Origin: Pseudomonadota bacterium
GTDB lineage: Bacteria; Pseudomonadota; Alphaproteobacteria; Rhizobiales; Methylopilaceae
Assembly: GCA_023389135.1 (NCBI GenBank)
Contig: JAEWEX010000347.1
Location: 1 to 6,014, forward strand
Direction of reading: 5' to 3'
Length of the DNA: 6,014 nucleotides
The notes under the pieces are model-generated. The model worked only from the letters and a program-made list of their open reading frames with translations. It was not told the origin of the DNA and made no database searches. A program made the position numbers and the translations under genes. Shown one piece after another: positions 1 to 5,261 of the stretch; position 1 is the first letter of the stretch, and every line of letters starts with the position of its first letter.

Positions 1-1250
1 CGCCCGCGCAGCGGGCTCGACGCGAGCAGCGCTTGGCGCTCCTGCGGGGTCAACGGGCCGACCCGCGCCGCCGGCGGCCGGATCAGGGCGCGCTCGACGA
101 TCGAGGGCGTGCCGTTGCCCTCCAGGAACGACACCAGCGCCTCGCCCTTGCCGAGCTCGGTGATGACCGCGGCGGTGTCGAGCTTCGGGTTCGGCCGGAA
201 CGTCTCGGCCGCCGCCCGCACCGCCTTCTGGTCGCGCGGCGTGAAGGCGCGCAACGCGTGCTGCACCCGGTTGCCGAGCTGGGCGCCGACGGTGTCCGGC
301 ACGTCGATGGGGTTCTGCGTCACGAAATAGACGCCGACGCCCTTGGAGCGGATCAGCCGCACCACCTGCTCGACCTTCTCCAGCAGCGCCTTGGGCGCCT
401 CGTTGAACAGCAGGTGCGCCTCGTCGAAGAAGAACACCAGCCTCGGCCGCTCCGGGTCGCCCACCTCGGGGAGCTGCTCGAACAGCTCCGACATCAGCCA
501 CAGCAGGAAGGTGGCGTAGAGCCGCGGGTTCTGCATCAGCTTGTCGGCGGCGAGGATATTGACGTAGCCGCGGCCGTCGCGGGTCGTGCGCATCAGGTCG
601 GCGATCTGCAGCGCCGGCTCGCCGAAGAACGCCGCGCCGCCCTGGGTGTCGAGCACCAGGAGCTGGCGCTGGATCGCGCCCACCGACGCCTTGGCGACAT
701 TGCCGTAGCGCATGGTCAGTTCGTCGGCGTTCTCGCCCACATGGACCAGCATGGATTGCAGGTCCTTGAGATCCAGCAGCAGCAGGCCCTGCTCGTCGGC
801 GTAGCGGAAGGCGATGTTGAGCACCCCCTCCTGCGCGTCGGTCAGGTTCATCAGCCGCGACAGGAGCAGCGGTCCCATCTCGGAGACGGTGGCGCGGATC
901 GGGTGGCCCTGTTCGCCGAACAGGTCCCAGAAGATCGTGGGGAACTTCGCGTGGACATACGGGTCGAGGCCGATCTCCGCCGCGCGCTTGTCGAGGAAGT
1001 CCTTGGGCTCGCCCATGGCCGAGATGCCGGCGAGGTCGCCCTTGATGTCGGCGGCGAAGACGGGCACCCCCGCCTCCGAGAACCCCTCGGCGAGGATCTG
1101 GAGCGTCACAGTCTTGCCGGTGCCGGTCGCGCCGGTGACGAGGCCGTGGCGGTTGGCGAGCCTGAGCAGAAGGTGCTCCGGCTTGGTGCCGGTGCCGATG
1201 TAGATCGCGTCGTCGCGAAGCAGTTGCGTCCCGCCAGTCTCGTCCGTCAC
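1..1250 (-). CDS. HerA-like helicase/ATPase, DUF853 (YjgR-type), C-terminus cut by window edge
   Basis: This is a P-loop ATPase of the HerA/FtsK-related DUF853 family (E. coli YjgR type). The family is predicted to be a cytoplasmic hexameric ATPase acting on DNA, but its biological role is not established. 416 residues are visible. Near the N-terminus is IYIGTG, then [15 protein letters not shown], whose Walker A is GATGTGKT with Lys46. [13 protein letters not shown] follows at about 64-76, a family hallmark. Walker B is [12 protein letters not shown] at about 271-282, with Asp276 and Glu277. A sensor-like FVTQNP sits at 309-314. Family members are commonly around 500 residues, so the C-terminal portion lies beyond base 1. 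I chose the GTG at 1250 because GGAGAA lies 6 bases upstream. The ATG at 1265 is in frame but has only a weak Shine-Dalgarno and would sit about ten bases from the likely transcription start. No NurA-type nuclease partner is visible. The family call is firm; the cellular role is unknown. Confidence 0.92.
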   Translation of the reverse strand, partial: MTDETGGTQLLRDDAIYIGTGTKPEHLLLRLANRHGLVTGATGTGKTVTLQILAEGFSEAGVPVFAADIKGDLAGISAMGEPKDFLDKRAAEIGLDPYVHAKFPTIFWDLFGEQGHPIRATVSEMGPLLLSRLMNLTDAQEGVLNIAFRYADEQGLLLLDLKDLQSMLVHVGENADELTMRYGNVAKASVGAIQRQLLVLDTQGGAAFFGEPALQIADLMRTTRDGRGYVNILAADKLMQNPRLYATFLLWLMSELFEQLPEVGDPERPRLVFFFDEAHLLFNEAPKALLEKVEQVVRLIRSKGVGVYFVTQNPIDVPDTVGAQLGNRVQHALRAFTPRDQKAVRAAAETFRPNPKLDTAAVITELGKGEALVSFLEGNGTPSIVERALIRPPAARVGPLTPQERQALLASSPLRG

Positions 1251-1256
1251 GCCCGA

Positions 1257-1262
1257 TTCTCC
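1257..1262 (-). promoter_or_regulatory. Shine-Dalgarno deciding the helicase start
   Basis: GGAGAA on the minus strand lies 6 bases before the GTG at 1250. It overlaps codons 2-3 of the alternative frame that would begin at the ATG at 1265. This supports the GTG start, which yields an N-terminus MTDET. Confidence 0.5.
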
Positions 1263-1282
1263 CATGCGTCCGCAGCCTGGCA

Positions 1283-1288
1283 CTTATA
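1283..1288 (-). promoter_or_regulatory. Candidate -10 element of the helicase gene
   Basis: TATAAG (minus strand) matches 5 of 6 bases of the sigma-70-type -10. Transcription would start near 1276, leaving a leader of roughly 25 bases to the GTG at 1250. No good -35 is present at 17 bases (TGGCGG), so this is only a partial match. Confidence 0.35.
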
Positions 1289-1323
1289 GGCGAACGCCAT
1301 CCGCCCCGCCACGCCCGCGACGC

Positions 1324-1352
1324 TTGTGCTCGGCCTCCCCGGGCGGCACAAT
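1324..1352 (+). promoter_or_regulatory. Candidate promoter for the DUF2267-like/DUF4332 pair
   Basis: TTGTGC at 1324-1329 and CACAAT at 1347-1352 are separated by 17 bases, with about 36 bases from the transcription start to the ATG at 1395. The match is moderate: TTG of the -35 and 4 of 6 bases of the -10. It is the best candidate in this divergent gap, but unproven. Confidence 0.3.
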
Positions 1353-1394
1353 CGCCGCCGACACCTCCAACCGCCTTCCGCGGAGACCTTCCCC

Positions 1395-1751
1395 ATGCAG
1401 GAACTGCTCGATCGCATGATGGCGAGCGCCGGCATCGACCGCCCGCTCGCCGAGACGGCGCTCGGCATCATCCTGAACTTCCTCAGCCGGGAAGCCCCGG
1501 ACGATGCGGTCTCGCAGCTTCTCGACGCCATGCCGGAGGCCCGTGCGCTGGTCTCGGCGGAGCCGGCCGCCGGCGGGTTCGGCGGCTTCGGCGCCATGGG
1601 CGCGCTGAACGAGATGACCGAGGCGGGCCACACCATGCCGCAGGTCCAGGCCGTGACCCGTGAAGTCATCCACTTCGGCCGCGACACGGCCGGCGAGGAC
1701 GTCGTGGGACGCATCGTCGGCTCGATTCCCGGCCTCGAAATGTTCGTGTGA
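1395..1751 (+). CDS. DUF2267-like small conserved protein
   Basis: This is a 118-residue protein of unknown function with no signal peptide or membrane segment, so presumably cytoplasmic. The N-terminal half is predicted helical (LLDRMMASAGID, then TALGIILNFLSREAP). A glycine-rich linker at about 60-70 (GGFGGFGAMGA) leads to a second helical part ending in VVGRIVGSIPGLEMFV. This pattern of paired helices, Gly-rich middle and IPGL-F tail resembles small alphaproteobacterial proteins usually filed under DUF2267. That assignment is from memory of the family pattern. An in-frame ATG at 1326 would add 23 residues, but it lies inside the candidate promoter and the added stretch is Arg/Pro-rich and unlike the rest. 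The ATG at 1395 has GGAGA 8 bases upstream. The gene is followed after 45 bases by the DUF4332 gene on the same strand and is probably its operon partner. Confidence 0.8.
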   Translation: MQELLDRMMASAGIDRPLAETALGIILNFLSREAPDDAVSQLLDAMPEARALVSAEPAAGGFGGFGAMGALNEMTEAGHTMPQVQAVTREVIHFGRDTAGEDVVGRIVGSIPGLEMFV

Positions 1752-1783
1752 GCGTCAGGCGTTGGTCATGGGGAAAACCACCT

Positions 1784-1790
1784 GAGGAGG
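1784..1790 (+). promoter_or_regulatory. Strong Shine-Dalgarno for the GTG-started DUF4332 gene
   Basis: GAGGAGG lies 6 bases before the GTG at 1797. It is the strongest ribosome-binding match in the window and fixes a non-ATG start for the following gene. Confidence 0.8.
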
Positions 1791-1796
1791 ACTGAG

Positions 1797-2204
1797 GTGT
1801 CTTATTCAATCGCCAAGATCGAGGGCATCGGGGCAAGCTTCACCAAGAAACTGCAGGCAACCGGCATCCGCTCCACCGCCGCGCTGCTGGAGCGGGCGAA
1901 GGACCCGAAGGGCCGCAAGGCGCTGGCCGCGGAAAGCGGCATCGACGAGGGCAAGCTGCTCAAATGGGCCAACATGGCCGACCTGATGCGCATCAAGGGC
2001 GTCGGCGAGGAGTATTCCGAGCTGCTGGAGGCGGCGGGGGTCGACACCGTCAAGGAGCTCAAGACCCGCAACGCGGCCAACCTCACCAAGGCCATGGCCG
2101 AGGCCAACGCCAAGAAGAAGCTGGTGCGGCAGATCCCGGCCGAGACGGCGGTCACCCGCTGGATTTCACAGGCCAAGAGCCTGCCGGCCATGCTGACCTA
2201 CTGA
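1797..2204 (+). CDS. DUF4332 domain protein with two helix-hairpin-helix motifs
   Basis: This is a 135-residue protein beginning at GTG. Two helix-hairpin-helix units are visible: KIEGIGASFTKKLQATGI (about 7-24) and RIKGVGEEYSELLEAAGV (about 65-82). Each has the I-x-G-[IV]-G hairpin followed by L-x-x-[AT]-G-[IV]. The C-terminus VTRWISQAKSLPAMLTY is typical of the DUF4332 family. Helix-hairpin-helix units of this sort usually bind the DNA backbone without sequence specificity, so nucleic-acid binding is a reasonable inference, but no enzymatic residues are evident and the role is unknown. The protein is basic in its C-terminal half (AKKKLVRQ at 105-112). It has no export signal. The gene lies 45 bases behind the DUF2267-like gene and converges on the dehalogenase gene with 7 bases between stops. 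Confidence 0.9.
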   Translation: MSYSIAKIEGIGASFTKKLQATGIRSTAALLERAKDPKGRKALAAESGIDEGKLLKWANMADLMRIKGVGEEYSELLEAAGVDTVKELKTRNAANLTKAMAEANAKKKLVRQIPAETAVTRWISQAKSLPAMLTY

Positions 2205-2211
2205 TCGCCGG

Positions 2212-2874
2212 TCACGCCTCCGCCAGGAGCGCGTCCAGCGACCGGACCGTGCGGTCCGGCGGCAGGTCGGGATATTCGTCGGGCGCGCCCGCGCGGTTGA
2301 TCCAGACCGTGCGGAACCCGAAGGCGTGGGCGCCCGCGATGTCCCATCGGTTGGACGACTGGAACGACACGTCCGCCGGCGCGACGCCGAACCGGTCGGT
2401 GACGAGCCCGTAGGCCGCGGGCGCGGTCTTGTAGGTGCGCAGCGGGTCCACCGACAGCGAGGCGTCGACCAGCCCGCCCAGTCCGGCCGCGTCTACCGCG
2501 GAGGCCAGCATGGCGGGGCTGCCGTTGGACAGGATCGCGATCGTGGCCCCCCGTCCGCGCAGTTCCGTCAGGACGGCCGCCACCTCCGGATAGGCCGACA
2601 GGCGCCGATACGCGCTCAGGAGCCGCGCCCGCACGTCGGCCGGCACCGGGCCGGTGGCGGCGATGGCCGTGTCCAGGGCCTCGGCGGTGAGCGCCCAGAA
2701 GTCGCGGTAGCGCCCCGTCAGCGCCCGCACCCAGGAATATTCGAGCTGCTTCTGCCGCCACATGGCCGACAGCGCGTCCGCATGCGCGCCCACCTCGGCG
2801 CGGTGCGCCGCCACCGCGGCATGGACATCGAACAGTGTCCCGTAGGCGTCGAAGGCGTAGACGCGAGGTTCCAT
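2212..2874 (-). CDS. Haloacid dehalogenase, type II (L-2-haloacid dehalogenase family, HAD superfamily)
   Basis: This is a 220-residue cytoplasmic HAD hydrolase. The family hydrolyses L-2-haloalkanoic acids to D-2-hydroxyacids (EC 3.8.1.2) through an aspartyl ester. Compared with L-DEX of Pseudomonas sp. YL, the catalytic set is complete: nucleophile Asp9 in FDAYGTLFDV, Thr13, Arg40, Ser116-Asn117 in ILSNGS, Lys149, Tyr155, Ser173 and Asn175 in FQSSNRWDIAGA, and Asp178. The SSNxWD block distinguishes type II dehalogenases from phosphatase-type HAD proteins. The length fits the family (about 220-235). The ATG at 2874 is chosen because the nucleophile motif starts 8 residues in and GGGGAGAG lies 8 bases upstream. 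In-frame upstream ATGs give an implausible Arg/Pro-rich extension. The natural substrate is not shown; many genomic members have unknown physiological substrates. It is divergent from the aminotransferase gene. Confidence 0.93.
   Translation of the reverse strand: MEPRVYAFDAYGTLFDVHAAVAAHRAEVGAHADALSAMWRQKQLEYSWVRALTGRYRDFWALTAEALDTAIAATGPVPADVRARLLSAYRRLSAYPEVAAVLTELRGRGATIAILSNGSPAMLASAVDAAGLGGLVDASLSVDPLRTYKTAPAAYGLVTDRFGVAPADVSFQSSNRWDIAGAHAFGFRTVWINRAGAPDEYPDLPPDRTVRSLDALLAEA
2242..2259 (+). terminator. Hairpin inside the 3' end of the dehalogenase gene, possible stop for the DUF4332 transcript
   Basis: CCGGACC-GTGC-GGTCCGG is a perfect 7-bp stem with a 4-base loop, 37 bases past the DUF4332 stop codon. 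It lacks a T-tract, so intrinsic termination is doubtful. It also encodes dehalogenase residues (DRTVRS), so it may be coincidental. Confidence 0.25.
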
Positions 2875-2948
2875 GATGCGCGCTCTCCCCGGAAATGTGC
2901 CCGGGACTCCCATCGCATGGGCCGGCCGGCGGCGAAACCGCGTCCTGC

Positions 2949-2981
2949 CTGCATGCAGCGCCGCGCATTTTGATCGCGGCG
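2949..2981. repeat. Clustered dyads in the dehalogenase/aminotransferase divergent region
   Basis: A perfect 10-bp palindrome CTGCATGCAG (2949-2958) directly abuts an inverted repeat CGCCGCG-CATTTTGAT-CGCGGCG (2959-2981; 7-bp arms, 9-base AT-rich spacer). Both lie in the 168-base gap between divergent genes, where a shared operator would be expected. No known regulator site is recognised. Confidence 0.4.
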
Positions 2982-2985
2982 GGCG

Positions 2986-3014
2986 TTGACCCGGGCCCAT
3001 CCCGCGGCTTCCAT
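2986..3014 (+). promoter_or_regulatory. Weak candidate promoter of the aminotransferase gene
   Basis: TTGACC (2986-2991, 5 of 6 to the -35 consensus) is followed after 17 bases by TTCCAT (3009-3014), a poor -10. The start would leave about 20 bases before the ATG at 3043. The dyad at 2959-2981 would lie just upstream of the -35. Confidence 0.25.
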
Positions 3015-3030
3015 CGTCGCCCAGCTTTCA

Positions 3031-3035
3031 GGAGG
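3031..3035 (+). promoter_or_regulatory. Shine-Dalgarno deciding the aminotransferase start
   Basis: GGAGG lies 7 bases before the ATG at 3043 and excludes the in-frame ATG at 2986, which coincides with the candidate -35. The site is half of a perfect palindrome GGAGGCCTCC (3031-3040), which has no loop and so is unlikely to hide the site by itself. Confidence 0.7.
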
Positions 3036-3042
3036 CCTCCCC

Positions 3043-3921
3043 ATGCCGCTTCCCGCCGCCCCCACCGCCACCTGGACCTGGATCGACGGGGAATGGCTCG
3101 AGGGCAACGTGCCGCTCTATGGCGCGCGCACCCATGCCGCCTGGCTCGGCTCCACCGTGTTCGACGGCGCGCGCGCCTTCGAGGGTGTGACGCCCGACCT
3201 CGATCTCCATTGCGCCCGGGTCAACCGGTCGGCCCCGGCGCTGGGGCTGCAGCCGACCATGAGCCCGGAGGAGATGGTCGGACTGGCGAAGGAGGGCGTG
3301 AAGCGCTTCGGTCCTGCCCCCTCGCTCTACATCCGCCCGATGTACTGGGCCGAGGCCGGCGGCTACTTCTCGGTGCCGCCCGATCCGTCGTCGACCCGCT
3401 TCGCGCTGGTCCTGCACGAGACGCCGATGCCCCAGCCCGCCGGCACGTCGATCATGCTGTCGCGGTTCCGGCGGCCGGTCTGGGACTGCGCGCCGGTGGA
3501 CGCGAAGGCCGCCTGCCTCTACCCCAACAACGGCCGCGCACTCATGGAGGCGAAGGCCCGCGGCTTCGACAACGCCGTGCTGTGCGACGCGCTGGGCAAT
3601 GTCGCGGAACTCGCCACCGCCAACATATTCATGGCCAGGGACGGCGTCGTGTTCACGCCCGCGCCCAACGGCACGTTCCTCGCCGGCATCACCCGCTCGC
3701 GCGTCGCGGCGCTGCTGCGCGGCGACGGGGTCGAGGTGCGCGAGGCGGCGCTGCACTGGAGGGATTTCCTCGACGCCGACGAGATCTTCCAGTCGGGGAA
3801 TTACGGCAAGGTGCTGCCCGTCACCCGCATCGAGGACCGCACGCTCCAGCCCGGCCCGCTCTACCGCCGCGCCCGCGAACTCTACTGGGCATTCGCCCAT
3901 GACGGCGCGGCCGCCGCCTGA
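3043..3921 (+). CDS. Branched-chain amino acid aminotransferase-like protein (PLP fold type IV)
   Basis: This is a 292-residue class-IV aminotransferase, the family of IlvE, D-amino acid transaminase and aminodeoxychorismate lyase. Members use pyridoxal phosphate and act in the cytoplasm. The catalytic lysine is Lys155 in PVDAKAACLYPNNGRA. Glu189 in VAELATANIF corresponds to the glutamate that contacts the PLP pyridine nitrogen. GIT at 215-217 is the phosphate-binding turn. The N-terminal FDGARAFEG (40-48) and LYIRPMYW (95-102) blocks match the branched-chain type, and Arg59 is present in HCARVNR. The best guess is the last step of Leu/Ile/Val synthesis or the first step of their breakdown. 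However, the block HAAWLGSTVFDGARAFEG belongs to an alphaproteobacterial subgroup distinct from classical IlvE, so substrate preference is open. The start at 3043 follows GGAGG. The gene is divergent from the dehalogenase gene and is followed by a GC-rich dyad. Confidence 0.88.
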   Translation: MPLPAAPTATWTWIDGEWLEGNVPLYGARTHAAWLGSTVFDGARAFEGVTPDLDLHCARVNRSAPALGLQPTMSPEEMVGLAKEGVKRFGPAPSLYIRPMYWAEAGGYFSVPPDPSSTRFALVLHETPMPQPAGTSIMLSRFRRPVWDCAPVDAKAACLYPNNGRALMEAKARGFDNAVLCDALGNVAELATANIFMARDGVVFTPAPNGTFLAGITRSRVAALLRGDGVEVREAALHWRDFLDADEIFQSGNYGKVLPVTRIEDRTLQPGPLYRRARELYWAFAHDGAAAA

Positions 3922-3939
3922 CCTGCCCGAAGTTTGATC

Positions 3940-3969
3940 GCCGGCCGGGGATGCCGCCGGCCGGCCGGG
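3940..3969. repeat. GC-rich dyad with doubled CCGGCCGG palindrome after the aminotransferase gene
   Basis: The 8-bp palindrome CCGGCCGG occurs at 3941-3948 and 3957-3964. The 10-mer GCCGGCCGGG recurs directly at 3940-3949 and 3960-3969. GCCGGCC (3940-3946) can pair with GGCCGGC (3959-3965). It could stall or end the aminotransferase transcript but has no T-tract. It might equally be a base-composition effect. Confidence 0.35.
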
Positions 3970-3996
3970 CGCTATTGTCGGGGGAGAACCGATCCC

Positions 3997-4001
3997 GGAG
4001 G
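3997..4001 (+). promoter_or_regulatory. Shine-Dalgarno deciding the DUF1194 start
   Basis: GGAGG sits 7 bases before the ATG at 4009. It selects that start over an in-frame ATG at 3934, which would place an Arg/Gly-rich stretch ahead of the signal peptide. Confidence 0.75.
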
Positions 4002-4008
4002 CGTGCCC

Positions 4009-4743
4009 ATGCGATACTGGCTCCCGGCGCTGATCGCGGCGCTCCTGCTGTCGCCGGCCGCGGCGCGGGCGCAGGAACCGGTCGACGTGGCGCTGGTGCT
4101 GCTGGCGGATGCGTCGGGCTCCATCGATCCCGACGAGCTGAGGCTCCAGCGCGAGGGCTATGCAGAGGCGCTGGCGAGCCCCGAGGTGCTGAACGCGATC
4201 CGCACCAACGCCCACCAGAAGATCGCGGTGGCGTTCGTGGAATGGGGCGCGCCGGAAAGCCAGGACATCGTCGCCGGCTGGACCGTGATCGCAGGCGAGG
4301 CCGACGCCCGCGCCTTCGGCCGCCGCATCGTCGACGCGCCGCGGCGCACCTATGGCTACAACTCCATCTCCAACGCCATCGGCGTCGCGCTGCGCCTGTT
4401 CGACGGCATGCCGGTGGCGCCCGAGCGCCAGGTCATCGACGTCTCCGGCGACGGCCCCAACATCGGCGGCCGGCCGATCCACGCCGCGCGCGACGAGGCG
4501 GTGGCGCGCGGCATCACCATCAACGCCCTGGCGATCCGCAACCGCGGCAGCTCGGTCGCCTGGTCGACGCAGCGCACCGGGCTTCCGCTGGAGGATTATT
4601 ACAGGGACAACGTCATCGGCGGGCCCGGGGCCTTCGTGGTGCCCGCCGAGGACCGCGCCAGCCTGCTCCAGGCGCTGCGCACCAAGCTCGTGCTGGAGAT
4701 CGCCCGGAGCGACCCCGCTCGACGCGGCGGCGAAAATGGCTAG
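4009..4743 (+). CDS. Exported DUF1194 (von Willebrand factor A-like) protein
   Basis: This is a 244-residue protein with a clear signal peptide: the hydrophobic core LPALIAALLLSPAA ends at an A-R-A site near residue 21, and mature Gln-Glu-Pro follows. The mature protein is therefore predicted to be periplasmic or exported. The fold is vWA-like. ALVLLADASGSID (28-40) carries the metal-site motif D-x-S-x-S (Asp34, Ser36, Ser38). YNSISNAI (117-124) supplies a Ser in place of the usual second-loop Thr. QVIDVSGDGPN (141-151) holds the third-loop Asp148. DUF1194 is a family of unknown function found mainly in Alphaproteobacteria; metal-dependent protein binding is inferred from the vWA fold. The tail (about 234-244) is short and charged. 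The gene is followed after 55 bases by a second exported-protein gene on the same strand, likely co-transcribed. Confidence 0.92.
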   Translation: MRYWLPALIAALLLSPAAARAQEPVDVALVLLADASGSIDPDELRLQREGYAEALASPEVLNAIRTNAHQKIAVAFVEWGAPESQDIVAGWTVIAGEADARAFGRRIVDAPRRTYGYNSISNAIGVALRLFDGMPVAPERQVIDVSGDGPNIGGRPIHAARDEAVARGITINALAIRNRGSSVAWSTQRTGLPLEDYYRDNVIGGPGAFVVPAEDRASLLQALRTKLVLEIARSDPARRGGENG

Positions 4744-4798
4744 GCTTGCGGCGACGACGCCAGTGGCGCCGAGACCGATTCCGGAAGGATGTGGAGTG

Positions 4799-5182
4799 AT
4801 GAAACGGTTGATTCTCGCGGCGGTCGCCGCATTGATCGCGACGGGGACGGCCGGCGCCGACCCGGTGACCCATACGGTGCGCGAATTTTTCACGCTGCGG
4901 CCCTACCAGCCGCCGGCGACGCCGCAGGACTACGGCGGCGGCCGATGCGGCGGCGCGCCCGACGCCGGCATCTGGTGGGGCAGGTTCTCCGGCGGCAACG
5001 ACGTGGAGAAGTTCACGCAGCTCCACACGGTGGAGGGCTGCTTCGCGAGCCGCGCCTCGTGCCAGGCCTGGCTGCAGGACCTCAAGACCGAGTTCAGCAT
5101 CGTGCCGGTCTACAACCACTGCACCCAGGGCTACCGCACCGGCGGCAACCTGCCGCCCTGGTGGTCCAGGCGCTCCGATTGA
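4799..5182 (+). CDS. Small exported protein with four cysteines, unknown function
   Basis: I do not recognise this family. The 127-residue product starts with a good signal peptide (MKRLILAAVAALIATGTAGA, predicted cut after Ala20, then Asp-Pro-Val-Thr). The mature part is about 107 residues with four cysteines (50, 81, 88, 108), enough for two disulfides after export. It is rich in aromatic residues, with WW pairs at 59-60 and 121-122 and several Tyr and Phe. CFASRASCQAWLQDLK (81-96) looks like a short Cys-x6-Cys helix. There is no lipobox and no membrane segment beyond the signal. The ATG at 4799 is preceded by GGAAGGA ten bases away and by GGAG very close. A GTG at 4796 in the same frame is an alternative start adding one residue. 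The gene follows the DUF1194 gene by 55 bases and is closed by the hairpin at 5214-5235. Confidence 0.82.
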   Translation: MKRLILAAVAALIATGTAGADPVTHTVREFFTLRPYQPPATPQDYGGGRCGGAPDAGIWWGRFSGGNDVEKFTQLHTVEGCFASRASCQAWLQDLKTEFSIVPVYNHCTQGYRTGGNLPPWWSRRSD

Positions 5183-5213
5183 CCCCGCCGCCGGCGCTGC
5201 GGCCTGAAACAGG

Positions 5214-5235
5214 AACGGGGCCCGAGGGCCCCGTT
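5214..5235. terminator. Bidirectional hairpin terminator between the small exported protein and sod genes
   Basis: AACGGGGCC-CGAG-GGCCCCGTT forms a 9-bp perfect stem with a tetraloop, followed by TTCC on the plus strand and CCTGTTT on the minus strand. It lies 31 bases past the plus-strand stop and 26 bases past the minus-strand sod stop, the expected position for a terminator shared by convergent genes. The T-tracts are short. Confidence 0.75.
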
Positions 5236-5261
5236 TCCGCATCATGCCGGCAGGGCCGTGC

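Noticed and set aside
33..1289. Long plus-strand open frame (418 codons) opposite the helicase gene
   Set aside because: It is antisense to a clear P-loop ATPase with Walker A and B motifs. Its product is an Arg/Leu/Val/Glu-rich low-complexity sequence with no recognisable domain, typical of a high-GC shadow.
1247..1714. Minus-strand open frame (155 codons) opposite the DUF2267-like gene
   Set aside because: It spans the divergent promoter region and overlaps the helicase start. It has no motif, and the plus-strand gene has a Shine-Dalgarno and a family-like sequence.
1768..1785. Five-codon mini-ORF (MGKTT) ending just at the DUF4332 Shine-Dalgarno
   Set aside because: It has no good ribosome-binding site of its own and is short enough to arise by chance. 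It is not evidence of an attenuator or leader peptide.
2326..2973. Plus-strand open frame (215 codons) opposite the dehalogenase gene
   Set aside because: The dehalogenase on the other strand has the full catalytic set. The opposite frame is Arg/Gly-rich without a domain.
4352..4798. Upstream in-frame extension of the small exported protein
   Set aside because: It overlaps most of the DUF1194 gene in another frame and would bury the signal peptide. The start at 4799 has a nearby ribosome-binding site and puts the signal peptide at the N-terminus.
3028..4893. Very long minus-strand open frame (621 codons)
   Set aside because: It runs antisense across the whole aminotransferase and DUF1194 genes and the gap between them. 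The product is Gly/Arg/Ala-rich with no motif. Both sense genes have good start signals and family motifs.
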